Below are positions 53,157 through 61,383 of a stretch of DNA of 64,000 nucleotides, in pieces. The stretch's first letter is position 1. Each line of letters begins with the position of its first letter. The translations under genes and the position numbers were made by a program. The DNA lies in assembly GCA_035353395.1 (NCBI GenBank), contig DAOPZL010000008.1:1-64000 (forward strand), read 5' to 3'. The notes below the pieces were generated by a model, which was not told the origin of the DNA, searched no databases, and was given only the letters and a program-made list of their open reading frames with translations. Source of the stretch: UBA1801 sp035353395 (GTDB taxonomy: Bacteria; Acidobacteriota; Holophagae; Holophagales; Holophagaceae).

Positions 53157-54083
53157 TCATCCCAGGCGGACTTGGCCCTCCGCGCCCCAGGGCTGGAGGG
53201 CCTGCAGGGAGGGCTGGACCGGCTTTCCCGGGCGCTGGAGCAGGACCAGTCCCAGCTCCCGGCCATCCCCGGCCGTGAGCCAGGCCCCCTTCCGGTCCCA
53301 GCGCAGGGTCCCGGGGGCGTGGGCCGAAGGCTCCAGGCCTCCCACGCCGCAGATCTTGATGGGGGTCTCCCCGAGCGTGAAGTCCACGCCGGGCCAAGGC
53401 TGGAGTCCCCGGACCTGCCGGTGCAGCTCCAGGGCGGTCCTGCCGAAGTCCAGGGCCGACATCGCGCGGCCCAGCTTGGGGGCCAAGGTCGCCAGGGCCT
53501 CCTCCTGGGGCACCGTGGCCAGGGTGCCGCCCCGCAGCGCGGGCAGGTGTTCCGACAACAGCCCGGCGGCATCCCCGGCCAGCAGGGACAGCAGGCCCTC
53601 CGCCGTGTCGTCCATGCCGATGGGACGGCGACTCACCGCCGCGACGGGTCCCGCGTCCAGCCCCCGGGTCACCGCCATGAGGGTGACGCCGGTCTCGGAA
53701 TCCCCGGCCAGGAGCGCGTGGTTGACGGGGGCGGCTCCCCGCCAGCGCGGCAGGAGCGAGAAATGGAGGTTCCAGGTCCCCAGGGGGCAGCCGTCCAGCA
53801 TCCAGCCAGGAAGGATGTGCCCGTAGGCCACCACGATCGCCAGGTCGATCCCCAGGGATTCCCAGAAGCTCCGGGTCTCGGGCAGCTTCCAGCTCGCCGG
53901 CTGGTGGACGGCCAGTCCAAGGGCCTCCGCGGCCCGCTTGACGGGGGGCGCCTCGAGGTGCCTCCCGCGGCCCTGGGGCTTGTCCGGGTTGCAGAACACG
54001 GCCTCCACGGCGCAGGCCGAAGCCAGGGCCCGCAGCACCGGCACGGCGACGGCAGGGGTTCCGAGGAAGGCGACCCGGCCCAC
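53157..54083 (-). CDS. fmt: Methionyl-tRNA formyltransferase
   Basis: This 308-residue enzyme formylates initiator Met-tRNA with 10-formyl-THF. The N-terminal formyltransferase fold shows VAFLGTPAVAVPVLRAL, the catalytic loop NLHFSLLPRWRGAAPVNHAL (conserved Asn and His, with Phe replacing the usual Pro after His) and GVTLMAVTRGLDAGPVA with the conserved Asp. The C-terminal tRNA-binding barrel follows from FGRTALELHRQVRGLQPWPG. It starts at GTG 54083, two bases past the def stop, so the def-fmt pair is one operon, as usual. It converges on the TPR gene across an AT-rich gap. Confidence 0.95.
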   Translation of the reverse strand: MGRVAFLGTPAVAVPVLRALASACAVEAVFCNPDKPQGRGRHLEAPPVKRAAEALGLAVHQPASWKLPETRSFWESLGIDLAIVVAYGHILPGWMLDGCPLGTWNLHFSLLPRWRGAAPVNHALLAGDSETGVTLMAVTRGLDAGPVAAVSRRPIGMDDTAEGLLSLLAGDAAGLLSEHLPALRGGTLATVPQEEALATLAPKLGRAMSALDFGRTALELHRQVRGLQPWPGVDFTLGETPIKICGVGGLEPSAHAPGTLRWDRKGAWLTAGDGRELGLVLLQRPGKPVQPSLQALQPWGAEGQVRLG

Positions 54084-54085
54084 GG

Positions 54086-54592
54086 TCAGCGGTCCTCGCG
54101 GTGCTTGATGAACCTGCGGAACAGGATCTGGCGCTTCACCGGCCCGAAGTAGTCCACGAACAGCTTCCCCCGGAGATGGTCGATCTCGTGGCAGAAGGCC
54201 CGGGCCAGGAGATCCTCGCCCGCGAGTTCCTCCCAGGTGCCGTCCCGCCGCCGGTTCTTCACCCAGACCTTCTTCGGCCGTTCCAGGACCTCGTGGATGC
54301 CGGGGATGGAGAGGCAGCCCTCCGGACCCACCTGGGTCCCTTCGGTGCGGATGATCTCGGGATTGATGAGGACGAGCTTCTGGGCGGGATCCTCCCCCGA
54401 GGAGGGATCGATGACGACGAGGTTCAGGTTGATGCCCACCTGGGGGGCCGCGAGCCCCACGCCCTCCTCCTCCAGGCCGGTCTCGAACATGTCCTCGACC
54501 AGCTGTTCCAGTTCCGGGGTCCATTCCCCGACGTCCGAGCTGTTGGTCTTGAGCCGGGGGTCCCCCCACGTGATGACAGGTCGTGCGGCCAT
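54086..54592 (-). CDS. def: Peptide deformylase
   Basis: This 168-residue metallohydrolase removes the formyl group from nascent proteins. All three motifs are present: GVGLAAPQVGI (Q51), EGCLSIPG (C93 metal ligand) and FCHEIDHLRG (H135, catalytic E136, H139). It reads from the ATG at 54592, with GGAG 6 bases upstream, straight into fmt, giving coupled formyl addition and removal. A longer reading from 54640 would add a 16-residue tail unlike the family. The promoter must lie in the 200-base gap before the foldase gene. Confidence 0.96.
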   Translation of the reverse strand: MAARPVITWGDPRLKTNSSDVGEWTPELEQLVEDMFETGLEEEGVGLAAPQVGINLNLVVIDPSSGEDPAQKLVLINPEIIRTEGTQVGPEGCLSIPGIHEVLERPKKVWVKNRRRDGTWEELAGEDLLARAFCHEIDHLRGKLFVDYFGPVKRQILFRRFIKHREDR

Positions 54593-54796
54593 GCGATCTC
54601 CACTCGCTCCAGTGTAGAGTGAGTTGCAGGATTCGCCCACTCCGCCGGTGCCGTGCGAGAAGCGCGGGATTTCAGAAACTCACTCGTCGGCACGGAGGCG
54701 CTCCTTTGATACGCTTATAGGTTCCGGCCCCGTGCCAACCGTTGCCGCGCGGAACCGATTCCTGGGCGGCAACCGTATTCCTAGCTAGGATCCCGA

Positions 54797-56803
54797 ATGA
54801 GCCCCGTCTCCAGAAGCAGCCGAGAATCCGCCAAATCCAAGGCGACCGAAACCCCGGTGTCCGAACGCAAGACGCCCCTGCGCCTCTTCAGGAACACCTT
54901 CAAGGGGAACCAGGCGCCCACGACGGCAATCATGCTGGTGCTGCTCCTGGGCATGATCGCCTACCTCGCCCCCAGCGGCCGGAGCGCCAACATGCCCGAT
55001 GACACCGTGGCGCGGGTCTACGGCCGGAGCATCCTCCGCAGGGACGTGGAGCAGACCCTCGCCGAGTCCGTCCGCCGCATGGGCAACCAGCCGAACCTCA
55101 AGACCATGATCCCCTTCCTGAGGGCCCAGGCCCTGCGCCGGACGGTGGACCTGAAGCTCTTCGAGGAGATGGCCGACCAGCGGGGCATCCTGGTCACCGA
55201 CCAGGAGGTCAAGAAGGCGCTGGAGACGAGGCTGCGCCAGTACGAGGTCTTCGTCGGCCCGAACGGCCAGCTGAGGCCGACCACCGAGATCGTGTCGATC
55301 CTCCGCGAGAACGGGATCGCCCTGATCCAGTGGGAGAAGGAAGTGCGCGACCAGCTGGTGATCCAGAAGCTGATCGACCAGGCCGCCGCCCAGGTTCCCG
55401 TGGACGAGGCCTGGATCACCCTCGAGAACCGCGTCCAGAACGAGCAGCTCACCCTGGAGATCGCCTCGCTGACGCCCGACATGGCCGCGGTCCAGGATCC
55501 CGGCGACGGGACCCTCGACGCCTACCTCAAGGCCTCGGGCGCCCGCTTCCAGTACGGTCCGCGCCGGGTGCTCCAGTACGTCGCCCTCGGCCAGGCCTCC
55601 CTCGGGAACGCCATCAAGGTGGACGATGCGGCGCTCCAGGCTGCCTACGATTCGAGGAAGGCCCAGTACGCGGAGATGGACGCCAGCCACATCCTGTTCC
55701 AGGCCAGGACCGAGGCGGAATTCGCCGAGGCCACCAAGAAGGCGGAGGCCCTCCGCGAGAAGCTGGTCGCGGGAGGCAACTTCGCCAAGGCGGCAGTGGA
55801 GCAGAGCCAGGATCCCAGCGCGAAGACGAACCTGGGACGCCTGGGCTGGTTCAGGGTCGGCTCCATGGTCAAGGCCTTCGAGGATGCCGCGATGGGCCTG
55901 AAGCCCGGCGAGATCAGCCAGCCGGTGAGGACCAGCTTCGGCATCCACCTCATCAAGCTGGAGGGCCGCCGCGAGAAGCCCTTCGCCGAGGTGAAGGAGG
56001 AACTCCGGGCCCAGATGATGAAGGATCGTTTCGCGGCCAGGGCGAAGGACCTCCTGGAACAGCTGCGCAAGCGGGTGGGCGACAAGGGCGACCTCGCGGC
56101 CGCCGCCAAGAGCCTCAACCTGAAGGTCCAGACGAGCCTTCCCCTGCTGGACGAAGCCACGGCCGTCATCGAAGGGGTTCCCGACTCGGCCGCCCTGGTC
56201 GACCAGGCCTTCCGGATGAAGCTGAAGGAGGTCTCCAAGACCCTGCAGGCCGGAGAGGCCTACGTCGTGTTCAGGGTCCAGGAGGAGCTGCCGATCGCCG
56301 TGCCGCCCCTGAAGGAGATCCGCCCGAAGGTGCTCGCCGCCTGGAAGCTGGAGCAGGCCCGGAAGGCGGCCACGGAGAAGGCGAAGGCCGCCCTGGCCTC
56401 CGGCGACCTGGCTGCCCTGGCCCCCCCCTCCACCCGGGAGAACATCACGATCCAGAGCCTGGGCCCCCTCGGGGAGCACCCGGCCATCCGCAAGGCCCTC
56501 CTGGACACGGCCGTGGGCTCCCTCACGCCGGTCCTGTGGGCGCCGGACGGGCAGGTCATGGTCGCGCGCGTCAAGGCCCGCACCCCCGCGGAACCCCCGA
56601 CGTTCCAGAAGCGCATGGCGATCGTCCAGAACATCCAGTCCTCCATCTCCCAGCAGGTCCTGGAGGCGGAGCGGAAGGCCCTGGAGACGAAGGGACGGCA
56701 GCGGCCGGGCTTCAGCTCCCTCTGGGGCAGGTTCGGGGGCATCTGGACGAACCCCCAGGCCACCCTGGACGCCCCGGAAGTCGGCGTCGACCTGGGCCAG
56801 TAG
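54797..56803 (+). CDS. Membrane-anchored PpiD/SurA-like peptidyl-prolyl isomerase
   Basis: This 668-residue periplasmic foldase has a Ser/Lys-rich cytoplasmic start, one transmembrane helix (about residues 43-58, TTAIMLVLLLGMIAYL), a SurA-N-like helical domain (about residues 75-200) and a parvulin rotamase domain (about 300-395) with MDASHILFQARTEAEFAEA and LGWFRVGSMVKAFEDAAMGL. GEISQPVRTSFGIHLIKLEG follows. A second, more divergent half runs to the end. It would fold or escort outer-membrane and periplasmic proteins. The start ATG at 54797 is close to the deformylase divide. A strong terminator follows. Confidence 0.88.
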   Translation: MSPVSRSSRESAKSKATETPVSERKTPLRLFRNTFKGNQAPTTAIMLVLLLGMIAYLAPSGRSANMPDDTVARVYGRSILRRDVEQTLAESVRRMGNQPNLKTMIPFLRAQALRRTVDLKLFEEMADQRGILVTDQEVKKALETRLRQYEVFVGPNGQLRPTTEIVSILRENGIALIQWEKEVRDQLVIQKLIDQAAAQVPVDEAWITLENRVQNEQLTLEIASLTPDMAAVQDPGDGTLDAYLKASGARFQYGPRRVLQYVALGQASLGNAIKVDDAALQAAYDSRKAQYAEMDASHILFQARTEAEFAEATKKAEALREKLVAGGNFAKAAVEQSQDPSAKTNLGRLGWFRVGSMVKAFEDAAMGLKPGEISQPVRTSFGIHLIKLEGRREKPFAEVKEELRAQMMKDRFAARAKDLLEQLRKRVGDKGDLAAAAKSLNLKVQTSLPLLDEATAVIEGVPDSAALVDQAFRMKLKEVSKTLQAGEAYVVFRVQEELPIAVPPLKEIRPKVLAAWKLEQARKAATEKAKAALASGDLAALAPPSTRENITIQSLGPLGEHPAIRKALLDTAVGSLTPVLWAPDGQVMVARVKARTPAEPPTFQKRMAIVQNIQSSISQQVLEAERKALETKGRQRPGFSSLWGRFGGIWTNPQATLDAPEVGVDLGQ

Positions 56804-56813
56804 GCCTGGCCCG

Positions 56814-56855
56814 CCCACAAGGAAACGGCCCCGGACGGGGCCGTTTCCTTGTGGG
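56814..56855. terminator. Very strong hairpin terminator between foldase and serS genes
   Basis: A perfect 19-bp stem (56814-56832 with 56837-56855) closes on GGAC. It sits 10 bases after the foldase stop and 11 bases beyond the serS stop, ending both convergent transcripts. Confidence 0.85.
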
Positions 56856-56866
56856 GTAGCGAGCGT

Positions 56867-58132
56867 TCAGCGGAGGACGTCGGTGCCGAGGTAGGGGACC
56901 AGCGCCTTCGGGATCTTCACGCTCCCGTCCGGCTGCTGGCCGTTCTCGACGACGGCCACCCACGTCCGGCCCACGGCCAGGCCGCTGCCGTTGAGGGTGT
57001 GCAGGAACTGGGGCTTGCCGTCCCTGGGACGGAAGCGGATGTTGGCGCGGCGGGCCTGGAAGTCCCCGAACCAGGAGCAGGAGCTGATCTCCCGGTAGGT
57101 GCCCTGGCTGGGGAGCCAGACCTCCAGGTCGAAGGTCTTGCGGCTGGAGAAGCCCATGTCGCCGGTGCAGAGGAGCATGCGACGGTAGGGCAGCTCCAGG
57201 GCCTCCAGGATGGCCTCCGCGCAGGCCGTGAGGTGCTCGTGCTCCTGCTCGGCCTTGTCGGGGGCGGCGAAGGCCACCAGCTCGACCTTGTGGAACTGGT
57301 GCTGGCGGATGATGCCCTTCGTGTCCTTCCCGTAGGACCCGGCCTCCGAGCGGAAGCAGGGCGTGAAGGCGCAGTGCCGGATGGGCAGCTGCTCCTCGGG
57401 CAGGATCTCCTCCCGGTAGAGGTTCGTCAGGGGCACTTCGGCGGTGGAGATGAGGTACAGGGTGTCCTCGCCGCGCCGGGTCTTGAAGAGATCCTCCTCG
57501 AACTTGGGCAGCTGGCCCACGCCATAGACCGCGTGGGGCAGCACCATGTAGGGGGTCATCACCTCGCCCCAGCCGGCGGCGGACTGCCGGTCCGCCATGA
57601 AGTTGATGAGCGCCCGCTCCAGCCTGGCCCCGAGGCCCTTGAGCACGGAGAACCGCGCGCCGCTCATCTTCGCGGCCCGGTCCAGGTCCAGGATCCCGAG
57701 CTTCGTGCCGAGCTCCACATGGTCCTTGGGGTCGGCGATGGCTGCGGGGGTGCCCCAGCGCTTGACCTCCAGGTTGCCGTGCTCGTCCTTGCCCACGGGC
57801 ACGCTCTCGTGCGGCAGGTTGGGAACAGTGGAGAGGAAGTTCCGGAACTCCGTCTCCGCGGTTTTTTCCGCCACCTCCAGGGCCTTCAGCTTCTCCCCCA
57901 CCTCCCGCTGCTGGGCGATGAGATGGCTCGCGTCGGCCTTCGCCCGCTTCAGCTTGGCCACTTCGTCCGATACCCGGTTGCGCTCGGCCTTGAGGAGCTC
58001 CGCTTCCTGGATGAGGCGCCGGCGCTCGGAATCCAGCTTCCGGTAGGCCTCCTGGTCGAACTCGAATCCCCGGGAGGCGAGTCCCCTGACGACGGATTCG
58101 AGGTCATTGCGGAAGAGGTTCGGATCGAGCAT
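56867..58132 (-). CDS. serS: Serine--tRNA ligase
   Basis: This 421-residue class II synthetase for tRNA-Ser has an N-terminal coiled-coil arm (about residues 30-100, DSERRRLIQEAELLKAERNR then AEKTAETEFRNFLSTVPNL) that grips the long variable arm. The catalytic core has LYLISTAEVPLTNLYREEIL, motif 2 around FTPCFRSEAGSYGKDTKGI with RQHQFHKVELV, and motif 3 LNGSGLAVGRTWVAVVENGQ. The length and order are standard. The ATG at 58132 gives MLDPNLFRNDLE, the family's normal start. It lies 40 bases past the asparaginase stop, codirectional, so the two are likely one operon. Confidence 0.97.
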   Translation of the reverse strand: MLDPNLFRNDLESVVRGLASRGFEFDQEAYRKLDSERRRLIQEAELLKAERNRVSDEVAKLKRAKADASHLIAQQREVGEKLKALEVAEKTAETEFRNFLSTVPNLPHESVPVGKDEHGNLEVKRWGTPAAIADPKDHVELGTKLGILDLDRAAKMSGARFSVLKGLGARLERALINFMADRQSAAGWGEVMTPYMVLPHAVYGVGQLPKFEEDLFKTRRGEDTLYLISTAEVPLTNLYREEILPEEQLPIRHCAFTPCFRSEAGSYGKDTKGIIRQHQFHKVELVAFAAPDKAEQEHEHLTACAEAILEALELPYRRMLLCTGDMGFSSRKTFDLEVWLPSQGTYREISSCSWFGDFQARRANIRFRPRDGKPQFLHTLNGSGLAVGRTWVAVVENGQQPDGSVKIPKALVPYLGTDVLR

Positions 58133-58172
58133 GGAAAGGCTCCAGTAAACCTCCAGTGTAGACCGGGACCGG

Positions 58173-59159
58173 TCAGAGGGGCTCCCCGGCCCAGGAGATG
58201 CCGAAGGCGCGCCGGACGTCCTCGAGGCCCCCGCCCGCTCCCAGCACGAGGCCCAGCTTGGCCAGGGCCGCCCAGCGCGTGTGCAGTCCCCCGGAAACGG
58301 CTCCGAAGTCCGCCGCCATGCGGCCCAGTTCGTAGGTCGCCAGGTCCACGCCGCCCCAGGGGCAGTAGCTCGTGATCACCACGGGGATGGACCGCCGCCG
58401 GCAGTGCTCCAGCAGGGCCCGGAGGTCCGGCCGGTCCATCGGCAGGTTGCCGGCCCCGTAGGCCTGGATGTGCACGCCCCGGGTCCCTGCGGGGGGCAGG
58501 TGCCAGGGCATGCCCGGGAAGGGGGCGTAGACGGCGAGGCCGGTCTCCAGGGCCAGCCCGAGCCCCGCGGGCACCCGGCGCTCGAAGGCCCCGGCGTGGG
58601 GATGCATCTGGATGTGGAGGCCCAGTTCCGCCAGGGGCGGCAGGTTGGGGGTCTCGAAGGCCTGGTAGCGGTGGACGCTGAGCTTCTCCGCCGCCACCCC
58701 CCTCAGCCAGTGGTCCCCGAAGCAGATGCCGATCTCGGGCACCCCCCGGGTGGCCAGGGTCACGGCCTCCACCAGGTTACTCCGGGCGTCGCTCCGCACA
58801 TAGGCCAGGGGGCGCTGGGAGCCGGTGATGACCACGGGCTTCCCGAGGTCGGCCAGCAGGAATCCCAGGACGGAGGCGGTGTAGGTCATCGTGTCCGTTC
58901 CGTGGACGAGGACGATGCCTTCGACGTCGCCGCTCTGCTCCCGGATCAGGCGGGCGAGTCCCAGGATGTGCTCCGGCTCCATGGTGGCCGAATCGCGGTT
59001 GAGGGCCACCGTGAGCCGCAGCTCGGCCACTTCCGCCAGCTCGGGGACCTGTTCCAGGATCCCGGCCACCGAGGGGCCCGGGGAGAGGGTCACCGGCGTC
59101 CCGGTGGGCGTCATGCCGAGCGTCCCGCCCGTGTGAACCAGCAGCACCCGTTCCGCCAT
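58173..59159 (-). CDS. Asparaginase (type I-like)
   Basis: This 328-residue enzyme hydrolyses asparagine to aspartate and ammonia. The first catalytic Thr motif is VHTGGTLGMTPTG, and the second is GIVLVHGTDTMTYTASVLGF. TGSQRPLAYVRSDARSNL then gives the region that holds the catalytic Lys/Asp in relatives. Lack of a signal peptide indicates a cytoplasmic type I enzyme. It starts at 59159 and ends 40 bases before serS. Glutaminase side activity cannot be judged. Near its 5' side lies a short GAAT repeat similar to the element at 45.1 kb. Confidence 0.92.
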   Translation of the reverse strand: MAERVLLVHTGGTLGMTPTGTPVTLSPGPSVAGILEQVPELAEVAELRLTVALNRDSATMEPEHILGLARLIREQSGDVEGIVLVHGTDTMTYTASVLGFLLADLGKPVVITGSQRPLAYVRSDARSNLVEAVTLATRGVPEIGICFGDHWLRGVAAEKLSVHRYQAFETPNLPPLAELGLHIQMHPHAGAFERRVPAGLGLALETGLAVYAPFPGMPWHLPPAGTRGVHIQAYGAGNLPMDRPDLRALLEHCRRRSIPVVITSYCPWGGVDLATYELGRMAADFGAVSGGLHTRWAALAKLGLVLGAGGGLEDVRRAFGISWAGEPL

Positions 59160-59187
59160 AGGCCTTTCTCCAAGATCCGTCGCTCAC

Positions 59188-59203
59188 CACGAATAGCATG
59201 AAT
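59188..59203. repeat. Possible degenerate copy of the GAAT repeat
   Basis: CACGAATAGCATGAAT is two imperfect units of the CGCGAAT-type repeat seen at 45.07-45.17 kb, located in the 90-base gap upstream of the asparaginase gene. It is too short for confidence on its own. Confidence 0.25.
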
Positions 59204-59252
59204 CGGGCATCCGGACGGGCCCGCCGGCGGATATATCAGCGCGTGCCGGGGC

Positions 59253-59900
59253 TCAGGCGGCGATCAGGGCCCGCACCTCGTCGCTCCCCGCCTCGGAGGC
59301 GCAGCTCACGACGACGGCGCAGTGGCCCGGCTGGCTCGGGGGGAGATCCACCTGGCCCACGAAGCCGCCGTCCTGGTCGGTCCGGCCCGTGAGCAGGATG
59401 ACGGCCTTCTTCAGGCTGGAGACCAGCTTCACCGTCACATCGGCGCCCGGGACAGGATCCTGGCTGATGCAGAGGCGGGCCCTGAGCCTGAACCGGAAGA
59501 GCGTGCCGAAGGTCGGCTTCATCGCCTCGTCCAGCACCAGCTCGAGGGTGTCCACGTCCCCTTCCTGCTGGAGGTACTCCAGGATGGCCTGGTCCAGGGA
59601 GCGGTCGGTGAAGACCTGGGCTTCCGCCACTTCGACGTCCTGGGGCGTCGTGTCGTACTTCCCGTTCTTGATGTCCCGGATCACGGTCTTGTGCTGCTCG
59701 TTCATCCGGTCCTGGACCAGGGCTTCGGACACCGCGCCCCCGTTGATCAGGTCGTCGTAGCCCCCGCGGTAGCTGTCCAGGATCTCGCCGCCCACGTAGA
59801 TCAGCGTCTCGATCTTGGGGTTGCCCAGCCCCTTGTCCTCGGTCTGGACGTGGAAGATCCGGTTGCCGTGCCTGACGTCCGTGTTGTAGCCCGTGATCAT
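59253..59900 (-). CDS. Conserved protein of unknown function with N-terminal NTDV/QTEDKG domain
   Basis: This 215-residue protein has an N-terminal region (about residues 1-85) with ITGYNTDVRHGNRIFHVQTE, then a DKGLGNPKIETLIYVGGEIL segment. From recall, this module is widespread in Myxococcota, Desulfobacterota and Acidobacteria but uncharacterised. A 30-residue charged linker precedes a beta-rich C-terminal domain (about residues 130-210) with an immunoglobulin-like or carboxypeptidase-regulatory-like pattern (LLTGRTDQDGGFVGQVDLPP). There is no signal peptide or membrane helix, so it is cytoplasmic. It starts 19 bases downstream of the REC protein gene on the same strand, strongly suggesting a shared job. 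Confidence 0.75.
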   Translation of the reverse strand: MITGYNTDVRHGNRIFHVQTEDKGLGNPKIETLIYVGGEILDSYRGGYDDLINGGAVSEALVQDRMNEQHKTVIRDIKNGKYDTTPQDVEVAEAQVFTDRSLDQAILEYLQQEGDVDTLELVLDEAMKPTFGTLFRFRLRARLCISQDPVPGADVTVKLVSSLKKAVILLTGRTDQDGGFVGQVDLPPSQPGHCAVVVSCASEAGSDEVRALIAA

Positions 59901-59919
59901 TCAGACTCCAGTCCCCGGT

Positions 59920-61263
59920 TCAGGAGCGCGGCAAGCGTTCCGCAAGCTCGGGCATGACCTCCCAGGCGATCTCCCGGAGGACCTGGTCCCCCAGGCGGGC
60001 GACCACGGCCTTCGAGAGGGCGTCCATCAGGACCGGATCCGCCATCATGGCCTCCAGCAGCTCCTGGGTGCCGAGGCTCGCCGCCGGCGCGGGAGCCTGG
60101 ACAGCCTCGGCGGTCGGCGCGGGAGCTTCAGCCGCCGATTCGGGAACCGTCTCGAGGGGGACCTGGGCCACGGGGCCTTCCGCCTCCAGGATCCCTGGGA
60201 AGGGCTGCTCCTCCGTCACGGGCAGGGCTCCCTCGAGGCCGGGCACGGGGAGGCTGGGCTCGGCGGCGATCTCCGGGATGGAGACGTCCAGGAGATCCAG
60301 TTCCTCGGTGGGAAGCGACAAGGATTCGGCGGGAGCGGGTGCCTCCACCGCGGCCAGCATCGACTCGCTGTCGTCGGACCAGTCGAATTCCGCCACCGGG
60401 ACGACAGGGGCGAGGACGGACGGTTCCGGAGAGGTCGCCTCGGCGGCCAGCGGAGTTTCCGGAACGGTCTCCGGTTCCGGGAGGGACAGCGCCTCGACCT
60501 CGGGCAGGCTGCCGAGGGAGGGAATCTCCACGAGCTCCTCCGCCGGGATCCCAAGTCCGGGAAGCTCCAGTTCGGGGGAGGGAAGCTCCAGGACCGGCTC
60601 CTGGCTCCCGAGGGGACTCGGGACCGACAGGTGTTCCGGCAGCGGGGAAATGCCCTGGAGGCTCTCCAGGTCGAGTTCTTCCAGGTCGAGGGTCTCTTCC
60701 TTCGGCGCCGCTTCCGGCCCAGGGTAGAGATCCTCCTCGGTGAGTTCCAGGAGGTCGTCCTCCTCCGGCGCCGCGGAAACCGGCTGCCTGATCTCCGGAA
60801 GGTCCTCCAGGCGGGTGGCGGGCATGGTCGCGAAGGGGGAGGCTTCGCCGAAGACGGGCGCAGGCGGTTCGGGTTCGGGTTCCGGCTCGGGCACGGGCGT
60901 CTCCATGAGCTGGAGGACTCGATCCCCGAGGTTCTTGAGTTCCACGGGCTTCTTCAGGAAGCCCTGGATCGGGGCCGCCTTGACGCGCTCGGGATCCACG
61001 GTGTCCAGGACCCCGGCCATCATGGCGATGGGCATGCGGGCCGTGGCGGGGATCTCCCTGAGCCTCGCCAGGAGCCCCCAGCCATCCATGACGGCCATGG
61101 ACGTATCCACCAGGGCCACGTCGAAATGGTCGCCCCGGTCCACCTTCTCCAGTGCCACTGCGGCGGAATCCACGCACACCAGCTCGATGGAGCTGGCCGC
61201 AAGGAGGGTTTCGGCGATCTTGTGGATGCTGGGATTGTCGTCCACGAGGAGAAGACGGGGCAT
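59920..61263 (-). CDS. Response-regulator-like protein with long acidic-Pro linker
   Basis: This 447-residue protein has a receiver domain (residues 2-118) with acidic pair D8/D9 (LLLVDDNPS), phospho-acceptor D53 (VALVDTSMAVMDGWG) and the conserved Lys of FLKKPVE. The usual switch Thr/Ser after strand 4 is replaced by Ala (PIAMMAG). A disordered linker of about 240 residues follows, built of Glu, Pro, Leu and Ser. A short C-terminal helical domain has MMADPVLMDALSKAVVARLG and LREIAWEVMPELAERLP. That tail is shared with deltaproteobacterial REC proteins of the FrzS/polar-localisation kind. The ATG at 61263 starts just before the receiver. It is probably in an operon with the next gene. Confidence 0.85.
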   Translation of the reverse strand: MPRLLLVDDNPSIHKIAETLLAASSIELVCVDSAAVALEKVDRGDHFDVALVDTSMAVMDGWGLLARLREIPATARMPIAMMAGVLDTVDPERVKAAPIQGFLKKPVELKNLGDRVLQLMETPVPEPEPEPEPPAPVFGEASPFATMPATRLEDLPEIRQPVSAAPEEDDLLELTEEDLYPGPEAAPKEETLDLEELDLESLQGISPLPEHLSVPSPLGSQEPVLELPSPELELPGLGIPAEELVEIPSLGSLPEVEALSLPEPETVPETPLAAEATSPEPSVLAPVVPVAEFDWSDDSESMLAAVEAPAPAESLSLPTEELDLLDVSIPEIAAEPSLPVPGLEGALPVTEEQPFPGILEAEGPVAQVPLETVPESAAEAPAPTAEAVQAPAPAASLGTQELLEAMMADPVLMDALSKAVVARLGDQVLREIAWEVMPELAERLPRS

Positions 61264-61383
61264 GAGGAACCTCGGGAGGCCAGGGTGCAGACAGATGGCT
61301 GCGCCTACGCTAACAGAAATCGGCACCGCCGAGCATGTGTTTTAGGATGTGCGGGATCGGACGGCGCGCTCGCAGGACGGGAA

